A stretch of DNA of 64,000 nt from Bacteroidota bacterium (lineage in GTDB: Bacteria; Bacteroidota; Bacteroidia; Bacteroidales; Lentimicrobiaceae): contig JAEZNO010000021.1 of the NCBI GenBank assembly GCA_023441805.1, positions 1 to 64,000 on the forward strand, given 5' to 3'. Shown piece after piece: positions 52,965 to 62,341 of the stretch. The notes beneath the pieces are model-generated. The model was not told the origin of the DNA. It did no database searches and was given only the letters and a program-made list of their open reading frames with translations. Position numbers and translations under genes: made by a program. The stretch's first letter is position 1; each line of letters opens with the position of its first letter.

Positions 52965-53813
52965 ATGAAAAAACATATAGAAGACCTTACAGTAATAAGT
53001 AACATCAAACTGAATTCAAAACACAATCTGATAGAATTTCAGCACCCTGATAAGTTGCCTGAAATGGTGCCGGGGCAGTTTGTTGAAGTAAAAATTGACG
53101 GTTCGGAGAGTACCTACTTGAGGCGACCATTTTCGATACACAGAGCAGATTATAATAAACAGACTTTACATCTTCTTGTAAAGATTGTTGGGGATGGGAC
53201 ACAAACTCTGGCAACAGTTAAAACCGGTACCAAAGTCAATATCATGTTCCCACTTGGTGTTGGATTCAATCTGACTGAAGGCAAGAATGTTTTACTCGTT
53301 GGAGGAGGTTGTGGTGTTGCTCCATTGTATTTTCTTGCCGAGCAACTTAAAGAAAAAAGTAATCAAGTTACCATACTTATAGGTGGAAAAAGTAAAGAAG
53401 ACATCTTATTGGCTGATGAATATACCAAGTATGGGAATGTTCTCATCGCAACTGAAGATGGTAGTTTGGGAGAAAAAGGGATGGTTACAACCCACAGTAT
53501 AATACGTGGCAATAGTCAAACCATTACAGAATACAGCGATATCAATAATCAAAATACTATAAAATTCGATAAGATTTATTGTTGTGGTCCTGATGGAATG
53601 ATGAGAGCTATAGCTCATTATTCTGAACAAATTAACATTCCATGTGAAGTCTCACTCGAGAATATGATGGCATGTGGAATTGGAGCTTGTTTATGCTGTG
53701 TAGTAGAAAGTACCACAGGAAATATTACAGTCTGCACAGAAGGACCTGTATTTGACAGCAAAAGATTGAAAGGATGGACAAAGGAAACGGAAGTTGGCTG
53801 TTCATTGGAATGA
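52965..53813 (+). CDS. pyrK: dihydroorotate dehydrogenase electron transfer subunit
   Basis: A 282-residue FAD and [2Fe-2S] subunit linking PyrD to NAD. The FAD region is STYLRRPFSIHRAD, the nucleotide-binding region NVLLVGGGCGVAPLYFLAEQL, and the cluster ligands lie in MACGIGACLCCVVEST (C-x4-C-x2-C) with a final Cys in TVCTEGPVF. The ATG at 52965 is preferred to the TTG nine bases upstream. It is followed by pyrD after 83 bp. Confidence 0.95.
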   Translation: MKKHIEDLTVISNIKLNSKHNLIEFQHPDKLPEMVPGQFVEVKIDGSESTYLRRPFSIHRADYNKQTLHLLVKIVGDGTQTLATVKTGTKVNIMFPLGVGFNLTEGKNVLLVGGGCGVAPLYFLAEQLKEKSNQVTILIGGKSKEDILLADEYTKYGNVLIATEDGSLGEKGMVTTHSIIRGNSQTITEYSDINNQNTIKFDKIYCCGPDGMMRAIAHYSEQINIPCEVSLENMMACGIGACLCCVVESTTGNITVCTEGPVFDSKRLKGWTKETEVGCSLE

Positions 53814-53896
53814 AAAGCAAAACCTCTACAATAGCAAAAGATAGAATATAATAAACTAATTAACTACCTTAATTCAGAAAGCAAAACATTAAGAAA

Positions 53897-54808
53897 ATGG
53901 CTGATTTATCTGTAAAACTGCACAATCTTAAGCTTAATAATCCCGTAATGACAGCTTCCGGAACATTTGGATATGGGAAAGAGTTTGAAGACTTTATCGA
54001 TGTTAATACGTTAGGTGGTATTATAGTAAAAGCAACAACCTCAAAACACAGAGAAGGAAATATGTACCCCCGAATGGCTGAAACACCTATGGGAATGCTC
54101 AATGCTGTTGGATTACAGAATAAAGGTGTTGATTATTTTGTTCGGGAAATCTACCCAAGACTTAGTTCATACTCAACAGCTGTAATAGCCAATGTGTCAG
54201 ATTCAACTATCGAAGGATATGTGAATGTAGCCAGAAAGATGAACAAATTGGACAAGATAGCTGCAATTGAATTAAATATATCTTGTCCGAATGTGAAGGA
54301 AGGTGGTATGGCGTTTGGCACTAATTGTTCATCTGCTACAGCTGTTACAAGGGCTGTACGTGAAGTTTATGATAAAACATTAATAGTTAAACTGTCGCCC
54401 AATGTAACAAGCATAACTGACATTGCATTGGCTGTTGAGGAAGGTGGTGCGGATGCCATTTCCCTAATCAACACTTTATTGGGTATGGCGATTGATGCCG
54501 AAAAGCGGAGACCTGTTTTATCAACTATCACCGGTGGCTTATCAGGACCTGCGATTAAACCTATAGCACTTAGAATGGTATGGCAAGTATCGAAAGTGGT
54601 AAAAGTACCGATAATTGGTCTTGGTGGGATATCATCAGCTAAGGATGCTATTGAGTTCTTACTTGCAGGAGCATCGGCAATTCAGATTGGAACTGCAAAT
54701 TTCATTGATCCTACAATATCTGTTAAAGTTATCCAGGGCATCACTGAGTATATGGAAAGGCATAATGTGAAACAAGTTACCGAATTAACAGGAGCATTGG
54801 CTATCTAA
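53897..54808 (+). CDS. pyrD: dihydroorotate dehydrogenase B, catalytic subunit
   Basis: A 303-residue class 1B enzyme oxidising dihydroorotate to orotate in pyrimidine synthesis. FMN and substrate motifs are NPVMTASGTFGYG, MLNAVGLQNKG, NISCPNVKEGG, the catalytic Cys in AFGTNCSSATAV, VKLSPNVT and IIGLGGISSAKDA. Pairs with pyrK directly upstream, as expected for the 1B type that uses NAD instead of quinones. Confidence 0.97.
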   Translation: MADLSVKLHNLKLNNPVMTASGTFGYGKEFEDFIDVNTLGGIIVKATTSKHREGNMYPRMAETPMGMLNAVGLQNKGVDYFVREIYPRLSSYSTAVIANVSDSTIEGYVNVARKMNKLDKIAAIELNISCPNVKEGGMAFGTNCSSATAVTRAVREVYDKTLIVKLSPNVTSITDIALAVEEGGADAISLINTLLGMAIDAEKRRPVLSTITGGLSGPAIKPIALRMVWQVSKVVKVPIIGLGGISSAKDAIEFLLAGASAIQIGTANFIDPTISVKVIQGITEYMERHNVKQVTELTGALAI

Positions 54809-54812
54809 GAAA

Positions 54813-54858
54813 AAAATGGCTGCAGAATAGTGAAATCCTACTCCACAGCCAATTTTAT
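54813..54858. terminator. terminator between pyrD and the TM2 gene
   Basis: TGGCTG (54817-54822) pairs with CAGCCA (54846-54851), with A- and T-rich flanks on either side; probably used by both convergent genes. Confidence 0.7.
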
Positions 54859-54876
54859 TTATACCCCACTATCAGA

Positions 54877-55233
54877 TTATTCAATCAGTTTATCAGTATA
54901 CATTGCAACTTCAGTAGCAATCTGGCGATTATACTCAAAAGCAAGTGTTTGATAATTAACCGCATCGACTATAGTTCCGATAAAGCATAACCCTGCAGTA
55001 AAGAAATAAAGAATACCCATTCCTATCTGGTTAATGAGAAATCGGTGGATCCCTGCTACTCCCAGTAATCCAACAAGACAAGTCAATAAAATTAGTTGAG
55101 GATCTTTTCTTCTTGCTCTGTAGATTGTTGCAAATTGAATAGCTTGTTTGTCACTGTAATCCTTAATAATGGTTTGAACATGGTTCAATTCCATTCCCTG
55201 TATTTCAGGAAGATGTAGTAATGCATTTGCCAT
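54877..55233 (-). CDS. TM2 domain membrane protein
   Basis: A 118-residue protein. Two membrane helices (about 47-67 and 72-95) form a TM2 domain with LLGVAGIHRFLINQIGMGILYFFTAGLCFIGTIVDAV, where the sharp GIHRF turn is characteristic. The N-terminal 45 residues are soluble. TM2 proteins have no single known function. Followed upstream on the same strand by a DUF2752 gene. Confidence 0.88.
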   Translation of the reverse strand: MANALLHLPEIQGMELNHVQTIIKDYSDKQAIQFATIYRARRKDPQLILLTCLVGLLGVAGIHRFLINQIGMGILYFFTAGLCFIGTIVDAVNYQTLAFEYNRQIATEVAMYTDKLIE

Positions 55234-55283
55234 GGCTTATATTGGTTTGTTGGTTCAATAAAAATACTAATATTGTTAATAGC

Positions 55284-55634
55284 TCATTGATTCTTTAATC
55301 TGATTAATAATGTAATGATTCTATGGATTAATACTGCGACTGCAAATATTCCCAGAGGATGCGAAACAAGTGACTTTTCAATATTCCCATGAAATAGCCA
55401 ACTTATTGAATGTCCTAATCCACATCCTGGACAGAATGATATCCCTACAGCATTTAAAGGACACAAACTGTAATGGTTATCAGTTGGTGATATTAATGCC
55501 AACAACAATAAGGCAGATACCCAAAAAGTCAATTCAAAACACCTTTGAAATATCACCTTAGTGTTACAGAGAATTTTGTTAATCATCGTGAACATCTTCT
55601 TACTAATAACATTGCTTATACTGGTAAATGTCAA
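55284..55634 (-). CDS. DUF2752 membrane protein
   Basis: A 116-residue protein with the motif CPLNAVGISFCPGCGLGHSISWLFHGN that defines DUF2752, between two membrane helices. The start is uncertain: Met14 (55595) or Met17 (55586) may be used. It is 50 bp upstream of the TM2 gene on the same strand and probably co-transcribed with it; the two families often co-occur. Confidence 0.85.
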   Translation of the reverse strand: MTFTSISNVISKKMFTMINKILCNTKVIFQRCFELTFWVSALLLLALISPTDNHYSLCPLNAVGISFCPGCGLGHSISWLFHGNIEKSLVSHPLGIFAVAVLIHRIITLLIRLKNQ

Positions 55635-55728
55635 TAATCAGACGCAAAATCACCATCCAGGTTACAAAGGCAGATTTTGGAGTAAATAGAATTATTTCGA
55701 TATGTGATATTTGAAAAGAAAATTATTG

Positions 55729-55736
55729 TACCTTTG
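55729..55736 (+). promoter_or_regulatory. -7 element upstream of the EF-G gene
   Basis: TACCTTTG matches TAnnTTTG and predicts a long leader of about 130 bases. A TTG at 55711-55713 is only 15 bp upstream, closer than usual. Confidence 0.45.
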
Positions 55737-55875
55737 CCGGCCATTTTAAAGGTTGTGTTTTTATCCGCTCCGGGTTATAGTAGATCTTTCTAATTCATTG
55801 ATTTACTTTCTAATGTGACAACAGAAAACACAAACAAGACAATTCGGATTAATATTTAAATAGACCCAATTTATA

Positions 55876-57957
55876 ATGTCAATTGCTAAATTAAGGAATA
55901 TCGGAATTGCAGCACATATAGATGCAGGCAAAACAACAACTACTGAGAGATTACTTTTTTTCACCGGAGTAAACAGGAAAGTAGGTGAAGTGCATGACGG
56001 CCAGGCTACCATGGACTTCATGAAACAAGAACAGGAACGTGGAATTACAATTGCATCGGCTGCAATCAGCTGTGTATGGAATGACCATCAAATAAATATA
56101 ATTGATACTCCGGGCCATGTTGATTTTACAGTTGAAGTTGAGCGTTCACTCAGAGTAATAGATGGTATGGTTGCACTGTTTTGTGCTGTTGGTGGTGTTG
56201 AACCACAAAGTGAAACTGTTTGGAATCAAGCTGAGAGATATAAAGTACCACGTATTGCTTTTGTTAATAAAGTTGATCGTACAGGTGCTGACTTCTTTGA
56301 AGTGGTCAATCAAATGAACCAGACACTTGATGCACGTGCAGTTGCATTCCAGATACCTGTTGCACAAGAAGATGATTTTAATTCTATCATCGATCTGATC
56401 AGTGAAAAGCTGTACACATTTGATGGGAAAGAAACTATAGTGTCAGATATCCCTGAAAACTTAAAAGAAAAAGCTAATCACTACAGACAGCTTGTTATTG
56501 AAAAGGTTGCTGAATTCAATGAAGAAATACTTGAATTATTCCTTGAAGATAAAGAGATTCCAAACGATTTATTAAAATCAGCACTTCGCGATGCTACTCT
56601 TAAATTACTGATGACTCCGGTATTTTGTGGTGCTTCTTATAAGAACAAAGGTATCACTCAATTACTTGATGCAATTGTTGATTATCTACCCTCACCTTTA
56701 GATAAAGGTGCAGTAATAGGAATGGATATAGACGATCAGGAAAAAACACGTCATCGTACACCATCAGTAAAAGAACCATTTGCCGGACTGGCATTTAAGC
56801 TCATTCACGATCCTTATGTAGGTCAACAGACTTTTGTCAGAATTTATTCAGGTACTATTACAAATGGTATGCAGATTATGAATTCGACTAAAGGTAAACC
56901 GGAAAGAATTGGTCGAATACTTAAGATACATGCAAAAGATCGTGAGGAAGTTCATGAAGCAGGCCCAGGGGATATTATTGCTTTAATAGGTCTAAAATAT
57001 ACTAAGACAGGTGATACGCTTTGTGATATTGCCAATCAGTTATACCTGGAATCAATCCATATTCCACCCAGTGTTATTGAATTAAAGATAAATCCGGCCA
57101 GCAGAAAAGATCAGGGTAAATTAGGTGAGGCATTAGCAAAACTGGTTAATGAAGATCCATCTTTCCATGCGAGGTATGATGAAGAAACTGAGGAAACAAT
57201 TATATCAGGGATGGGAGAACTGCACCTGGAGATAATTGTCGATCGACTTAAAACTGAATTTGGACTTGATGTGGTTGTTGGTGAACCGGCAGTTGCATTC
57301 CGTGAAACTATATCTCAGGAAGTTGAAGTTGAATATCGTCATTCAAAGCAAACCGGAGGTAAAGGTCAATTTGCTCAAACTTACTTACGACTTGAGCCAA
57401 ATGAAGGTAAAGGTTATGAGTTTATTGATAAAATTAAAGGCGGTGCAATTCCAAATGAATATATAACATCAGTAAACAAAGGCATTGTTAAGACAATGAA
57501 CGAAGGTGTCTTAGCCGGTTTCCCTGTTGTTGATGTTAAAGTAGTACTATTAGATGGACAGTTCCATCCGGTTGACTCATCAGATTTCGCATTCCAGATT
57601 TGTTCTTCAATATGTTTCAAACAAGGCTTTATGAAGGCAACTCCTGTCTTGCTTGAGCCTGTAATGAAAATAGAAATTAATACACCGGATGAATATATTG
57701 GTGATATTGTTGGTAACCTTAATAAAAGGCGTGGTAAGATAGAAAGTATGAGAAGACACAGAAAAGGCTCGCAGAAATTAAATGGAACTGTACCTTTAAT
57801 GGAGATGTTTGGTTATGCAACTTCTCTCAGAAACCTTTCTAGTGGTCGTGCTAATTATTCAATGGAGTTCTACCAGTATATGCCTGTTTCCAAAGCTGTT
57901 CAGGAAGAATCATTAAAGAAAATTGCAGAAAAGAATAAACAAGAAGCAGCACGCTAA
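55876..57957 (+). CDS. fusA: elongation factor G (stand-alone copy)
   Basis: A 693-residue translational GTPase. G1 is AHIDAGKTTTTE, switch I includes MDFMKQEQERGITIASA, G3 DTPGHVDFT, G4 NKVDRTGAD. Domains II-V follow, with GMGELHLEIIVDRLK and GFPVVDVKVVL. It lies outside a str operon (no rpsL, rpsG or tuf beside it), and some segments (CAVGGVEPQSETVWNQAERY) resemble a paralogous EF-G branch, so it may be a second EF-G specialised for recycling or slow growth rather than the main factor. Confidence 0.93.
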   Translation: MSIAKLRNIGIAAHIDAGKTTTTERLLFFTGVNRKVGEVHDGQATMDFMKQEQERGITIASAAISCVWNDHQINIIDTPGHVDFTVEVERSLRVIDGMVALFCAVGGVEPQSETVWNQAERYKVPRIAFVNKVDRTGADFFEVVNQMNQTLDARAVAFQIPVAQEDDFNSIIDLISEKLYTFDGKETIVSDIPENLKEKANHYRQLVIEKVAEFNEEILELFLEDKEIPNDLLKSALRDATLKLLMTPVFCGASYKNKGITQLLDAIVDYLPSPLDKGAVIGMDIDDQEKTRHRTPSVKEPFAGLAFKLIHDPYVGQQTFVRIYSGTITNGMQIMNSTKGKPERIGRILKIHAKDREEVHEAGPGDIIALIGLKYTKTGDTLCDIANQLYLESIHIPPSVIELKINPASRKDQGKLGEALAKLVNEDPSFHARYDEETEETIISGMGELHLEIIVDRLKTEFGLDVVVGEPAVAFRETISQEVEVEYRHSKQTGGKGQFAQTYLRLEPNEGKGYEFIDKIKGGAIPNEYITSVNKGIVKTMNEGVLAGFPVVDVKVVLLDGQFHPVDSSDFAFQICSSICFKQGFMKATPVLLEPVMKIEINTPDEYIGDIVGNLNKRRGKIESMRRHRKGSQKLNGTVPLMEMFGYATSLRNLSSGRANYSMEFYQYMPVSKAVQEESLKKIAEKNKQEAAR

Positions 57958-58020
57958 TTATTATCTTCAAACATTCTAATTACAGATATCGATACTGATA
58001 ACAGAATTCAGATTTCTCTT

Positions 58021-58058
58021 AAAGAGGTTGTGCGAAAATCACAGCCTCTTTCTGTTTT
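58021..58058 (+). terminator. terminator after the EF-G gene, AGAGG stem
   Basis: AAAGAGGTTGTG (58021-58032) pairs with CACAGCCTCTTT (58040-58051) allowing one G-T pair, followed by a T-rich stretch. Confidence 0.85.
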
Positions 58059-58103
58059 ATAGACGACCGGAATTTTGTTACTTTGTCATCTAAAATCAAA
58101 ATA

Positions 58104-59381
58104 ATGAAGGTACTCTTATTAGGTTCGGGAGGAAGAGAACATGCTCTGGCCTGGAAATTTTCAAAAAGCCCTCTTTTGGATGAACTATATATTGCACCAG
58201 GAAATGCAGGCACCTCGCAAGTAGGTAAAAACATTGACCTGAACCCGACTGATTTTAATCAAATCGCATCATTTTGTCGTGAAAATACAATTGATCTGGT
58301 AGTAGTTGGACCTGAAGAGCCACTAGTTAAGGGTATTTACGATTATTTCAAGGAAGATCCGGATTTAAGAACAATATCAATATTAGGACCCTCAAAATTA
58401 GGTGCTCAATTAGAAGGTAGTAAGGATTTTGCAAAAGAATTCATGAAGGAATTTAACATTCCTACTTCTCCATATAAATCCTTTGATGCCTATACAGTTG
58501 AAGCAGCAATTGAGTTTATTAAGTCGTTGCAACCTCCTTATGTATTAAAGGCTGATGGATTGGCGGCAGGCAAAGGAGTTATCATAACTGACAATGAATC
58601 AGATGCTATCAAGAATCTCAAGGATATGTTGGTTAATAGGAAGTTTGGTTTAGCCTCAGAGAAGGTAGTTATTGAAAAGTTTCTTAAAGGTATTGAATTG
58701 TCTGTTTTTGTTCTTACTGACGGTCATGAATGGGTATTACTTCCCGAAGCAAAAGATTATAAGAGAATCGGAGTTGGTGACAGTGGCCCAAACACTGGAG
58801 GGATGGGTTCTATCTCTCCTGTACCCTTTGCTGATCACCAATTCTTAAAGAAAGTAAAAGAAAGAATCATTCAACCAACGATTATTGGCCTTAAACAGAG
58901 AGGAATTGATTATAAAGGCTTTATATTTTTCGGATTAATAAATGTTGAAGGAGATCCTTTTGTGATTGAATATAATGTTAGAATGGGAGATCCTGAAACA
59001 GAATCAGTTATTCCAAGAATTCAGGATGACTTATTAAGTATGGTAAAATTATGTGCTGATGGCAAGCTAAATAAAAAATCAATAAGCATTGATCAAAGAG
59101 CTGCTGCAACTGTAATGTTAGTCTCAGGTGGCTATCCCGGTGAATATAAAAAAGGATTTACCATTAGTGGTTTAGACCGTCCTACGTCAAGTATTGTATT
59201 TCATGCAGGGACTATTCCTGATTCATTTAATCATACTCTAACTTCAGGTGGCAGGGTTATAGCGGTAACCTCCTTAGCAGAAACCATTGAAGAGGCTCTA
59301 AGTGATTCTTTTGAAACAGCTAATAAAATAAATTTTGAAGGTAAATATTACCGCAAGGATATAGGTTTCGATATTATTTAA
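58104..59381 (+). CDS. purD: phosphoribosylamine-glycine ligase
   Basis: A 425-residue ATP-grasp enzyme (GAR synthetase) of purine synthesis joining phosphoribosylamine and glycine. It starts MKVLLLGSGGREHALAWK and contains VVGPEEPLVKGI, GSKDFAKEFM, YVLKADGLAAGKGVII, GGMGSISPVPF, and FEYNVRMGDPET-like VIEYNVRMGDPET. The ATG at 58104 is the family start; the seven upstream codons beginning with TTG are not. Followed after 3 bp by a membrane protein gene. Confidence 0.97.
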   Translation: MKVLLLGSGGREHALAWKFSKSPLLDELYIAPGNAGTSQVGKNIDLNPTDFNQIASFCRENTIDLVVVGPEEPLVKGIYDYFKEDPDLRTISILGPSKLGAQLEGSKDFAKEFMKEFNIPTSPYKSFDAYTVEAAIEFIKSLQPPYVLKADGLAAGKGVIITDNESDAIKNLKDMLVNRKFGLASEKVVIEKFLKGIELSVFVLTDGHEWVLLPEAKDYKRIGVGDSGPNTGGMGSISPVPFADHQFLKKVKERIIQPTIIGLKQRGIDYKGFIFFGLINVEGDPFVIEYNVRMGDPETESVIPRIQDDLLSMVKLCADGKLNKKSISIDQRAAATVMLVSGGYPGEYKKGFTISGLDRPTSSIVFHAGTIPDSFNHTLTSGGRVIAVTSLAETIEEALSDSFETANKINFEGKYYRKDIGFDII

Positions 59382-59384
59382 CCG

Positions 59385-60365
59385 ATGTTAAAGAAGTTTT
59401 CAAAAAAAGGTGAATACACCCATATCCTGATCATTTTTATCATTCTTACTATAAATTATTTCATTCCTCCATTGCATTTGATGAATGATAATGCATCATC
59501 AATGGGACCAATAGGAATTTGGTTGTCAGAGCAGTCATTAGCTGTCAATCCTGCTGTAATAAAAGTATCTGTCTTATTACTAATGGTATTAATAAGCTAT
59601 TATTTAAATCGTATAGTAGCACCAGTGGATATCTATCCTAAACAGTCATATTTATCAGCCACATTGCTTATAGCATTATTTCTATTCAGCCCCGGGATGC
59701 CTGAGATAATATCCACTATTATCCTATGCGGATTAATGTGTGTATGCCTGGGCAGTATGATAAATATGTTTGGTAAGCAATATCCTTATTTGCAGATCTT
59801 GAATTCTTCAATTGCCATTGCTATTGCTTCAATGATTATTCCTCATACTATTTTATTCATACTATTCATCTGGTTTGGATTTCTAACATACAGTGTAAAT
59901 ACATGGAGAGAATGGATTATTTCAATAATTGGACTGGTAATTCCATACCTGTATATGTTTTTCGCTTATTTCTGGAATGACAATCTTGATTATTTAATAG
60001 GCACATACCGACAGTTATTCTACTTTAACTTTTTTCATTTTACAATTCCAACAGGTTACACAATAGTCTCAATGTTCTTGCTACTGATGATGTATTTCAT
60101 CAGCACTTTCAGTTTTACAAGCGACGCTTCTGATAAGATTATAAGTATTCGGAAAAGGATGTGGCTTATTTTTCAGTTCTCAATAGTAACAGTCTTAATT
60201 CTATTACTTTTACCTAATGCCGCTTACGTACTACTCCCCATTTTGTACATTCCATTGGCATTAATGATGACATACCTGGTGCATTATCAAAGGAAGAGTG
60301 TAATTCTTGATATTTTTATGGCACTATTTGTTGTTTCAATATTAATAAACAGGATATTTGCCTGA
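59385..60365 (+). CDS. multi-pass membrane protein (DUF6427-like)
   Basis: A 326-residue integral membrane protein with roughly nine to ten hydrophobic helices and a short basic N-terminus (MLKKFSKKGEY). The opening, HILIIFIILTINYFIPPLHL, and the overall pattern resemble DUF6427, a Bacteroidota family of unknown function; I hold this assignment loosely. It is between purD and rnhB with very short gaps. Confidence 0.65.
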   Translation: MLKKFSKKGEYTHILIIFIILTINYFIPPLHLMNDNASSMGPIGIWLSEQSLAVNPAVIKVSVLLLMVLISYYLNRIVAPVDIYPKQSYLSATLLIALFLFSPGMPEIISTIILCGLMCVCLGSMINMFGKQYPYLQILNSSIAIAIASMIIPHTILFILFIWFGFLTYSVNTWREWIISIIGLVIPYLYMFFAYFWNDNLDYLIGTYRQLFYFNFFHFTIPTGYTIVSMFLLLMMYFISTFSFTSDASDKIISIRKRMWLIFQFSIVTVLILLLLPNAAYVLLPILYIPLALMMTYLVHYQRKSVILDIFMALFVVSILINRIFA

Positions 60366-60366
60366 T

Positions 60367-60972
60367 ATGCTTAAAAATCGTTATTCTTGCTTGAATTTAA
60401 TTGAGGCAGGGGCTGATGAAGCCGGGAGAGGTTGTCTTGCAGGCCCTGTTTATGCAGCAGCTGTTATTCTCCCTGATGATTATAAGAATAACCTGTTGAA
60501 TGATTCCAAAGTACTTACTGCATCCATTAGAGAAAAGCTACGATACGAAATTGAAAAAGAAGCCTTATCATGGTCGGTTGCCAGTGTCAGTGCTGAAGAA
60601 ATTGATACTATCAATATTTTACAGGCTTCTTTTAAAGCTATGCACATAGCTATTAGTGGACTTCTTATCAAGCCACAGTTACTATTGATTGATGGCAATA
60701 GGTTCAACCCATATCCAACAATTGAACATCTTTGTATTATTAAAGGTGATGGTTTGTATATGTCAATTGCTGCAGCATCCATTCTGGCAAAAACACATAG
60801 GGATGAATTCATGCAATCAATCAGTCTGGATCATCCACAATATGGATGGGAGCATAACATGGGTTATCCCACAGTTGAACACAGAACTGCCATTTTTAAA
60901 TATGGACTCTCACCATGGCATAGAAAGACTTTCCATGTGAGTGAGCAACTTGAACTTGAATTTGAGTATTAG
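60367..60972 (+). CDS. rnhB: ribonuclease HII
   Basis: A 201-residue enzyme that cuts RNA in RNA-DNA hybrids and removes single ribonucleotides from DNA. The catalytic Asp-Glu pair lies in GADEAGRGCLAGPVYAAAV, and further acidic residues in LLIDGNRF and AASILAKTHRDEFM. The ATG at 60367 lies 1 bp after the previous stop; a TTG three codons earlier (60358) is less likely. Confidence 0.96.
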   Translation: MLKNRYSCLNLIEAGADEAGRGCLAGPVYAAAVILPDDYKNNLLNDSKVLTASIREKLRYEIEKEALSWSVASVSAEEIDTINILQASFKAMHIAISGLLIKPQLLLIDGNRFNPYPTIEHLCIIKGDGLYMSIAAASILAKTHRDEFMQSISLDHPQYGWEHNMGYPTVEHRTAIFKYGLSPWHRKTFHVSEQLELEFEY

Positions 60973-61838
60973 TTATTAAGATTTAGCAAATCCCGGAATA
61001 GCAATTTAACATAAAAGTTTATCTCAGGGTTATACTTGCTATCTTCTTCAAGATTCACCTTCATGTAGTGAACCGAACAACCCGGTTCAATTGCTATTGC
61101 CGGCGAAAACTCCATTCGAACTCCGGCAGTTGCAAAAGCACCAAATCCAATACCACCTTGTCTGATTTCATAAACTTGCTGATTGCTATTTGGAACATAT
61201 GGTCTGTTCCCATAAATATGAACCAAATTGTACTTTTTTTCACCAATGTAGATTACATTTTCCTTTACTAATGTGTTGTTCATGCTTACCCCACCCCCTA
61301 ATGTAAATCTAGCTGTTTTGCTCTTCCCGAAGGAGTATGAATATCCCAAATCAAGGATGTTCCTTTCTTCAACTCCATTTATCGGACATAGCCTTATGTC
61401 GGGTTCAGCCAGATAATCCTGTGGTGGATCTACTTCAACTGTTACAATATCATTAGCTTTAAGTTTTGCATAATAGAATTGCGCATAAATTCCATTGCGG
61501 CAGTTGAAATCATACTTAACGAAGAGTCCAAATGAGAAAGCAGGTGAATATCCCATTTTTTGAGGATATTCAAGAACAAAGGCAGTATCATTAAAATTTA
61601 ACAAATGCCTCATCTCTTCATACCAATATGAATTTTTGAAAATGTAATTTACATCATTTTCATTTTCAGGCTTACCGGAATAAAAATCAGCTGTTGAATT
61701 GTTGGGAAGATAAATCCCTGCAATGCCTCCATATTCAAAACCACTTCTTTCTTTGCAATTTTCCTTTGTGTAAGTTTCCTGGCTATATAACAATTGTACA
61801 ATAAAACTGAATAATGAGATAAAAAGCAGTTTCTTCAT
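60969..61838 (-). CDS. outer-membrane beta-barrel protein of unknown function
   Basis: A 289-residue exported protein with signal peptide (MKKLLFISLFSFIVQLLYSQ, 1-20). The mature part is beta-rich with alternating patterns such as GIYAQFYYAKLKAND, ARFTLGGGVSMNNTLV and FGAFATAGVRMEFSPAIAIEPG, as in OmpW/OmpA-type barrels. Its stop overlaps the end of rnhB by 4 bp on the opposite strand. The start at 61838 is preferred because the -7 element lies at 61857-61864. Confidence 0.7.
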   Translation of the reverse strand: MKKLLFISLFSFIVQLLYSQETYTKENCKERSGFEYGGIAGIYLPNNSTADFYSGKPENENDVNYIFKNSYWYEEMRHLLNFNDTAFVLEYPQKMGYSPAFSFGLFVKYDFNCRNGIYAQFYYAKLKANDIVTVEVDPPQDYLAEPDIRLCPINGVEERNILDLGYSYSFGKSKTARFTLGGGVSMNNTLVKENVIYIGEKKYNLVHIYGNRPYVPNSNQQVYEIRQGGIGFGAFATAGVRMEFSPAIAIEPGCSVHYMKVNLEEDSKYNPEINFYVKLLFRDLLNLNN

Positions 61839-61856
61839 AATAGAGTAATTTACCTT

Positions 61857-61864
61857 CAAAGTTA
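61857..61864 (-). promoter_or_regulatory. -7 element of the outer-membrane protein gene
   Basis: TAACTTTG on the minus strand, 18 bp before the ATG at 61838; no TTG at -33 was seen. Confidence 0.4.
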
Positions 61865-62315
61865 TTAATTATTACATTAACACAGTTTTAGCCCATAAAA
61901 TACTATATTCTTAAAGTTGTTAAAAAATATAAGGACAAGTACTGTAAAGATCACATAAAAGGAAGTAGCTTGCGTGTATAAAGACTTTATATACATTATA
62001 TCAGAACCGAAAACAAAAAGATACGCATCTTTTGGTCAAAAGTTTAACCCCTCTTACAAAAGGTAAGACTTGGTATAGAGTTGACCAAGAGCAATCCAAG
62101 AGATGATAGTAGTCGAATTTATTGAATTAACGTCTTACTTGCTACTAAAATCACTTGTATATTACAATTTCAATTACACAAAAACAAATATATTTTAGTT
62201 CCATATCAAAATTCGGCACATGATAGTTGTGATATACCTATACAACAGCCAAATTATTAACATCCTATTGTTGATTAGTAATGAAAAGCAATGAGGATAA
62301 ACACTTTTAAGAAAT
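61865..62315. other. intergenic stretch without genes
   Basis: About 450 bases with no ORF longer than some 30 codons that looks coding. Two small hairpins stand out around 62050-62090 (CTTAC/GTAAG and CTTGGT/ACCAAG). I see nothing else that can be named; it separates two divergently transcribed genes. Confidence 0.5.
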
Positions 62316-62323
62316 TATCTTTG
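62316..62323 (+). promoter_or_regulatory. -7 element of the truncated large gene
   Basis: TATCTTTG matches TAnnTTTG, 18 bp before the ATG at 62342. Confidence 0.45.
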
Positions 62324-62341
62324 TTACTCAATTTCAGGTAA

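Noticed and set aside
62104..62199. 31-codon ORF in the 61.9-62.3 kb gap
   Set aside because: Very short, no promoter or ribosome site and no recognisable composition.
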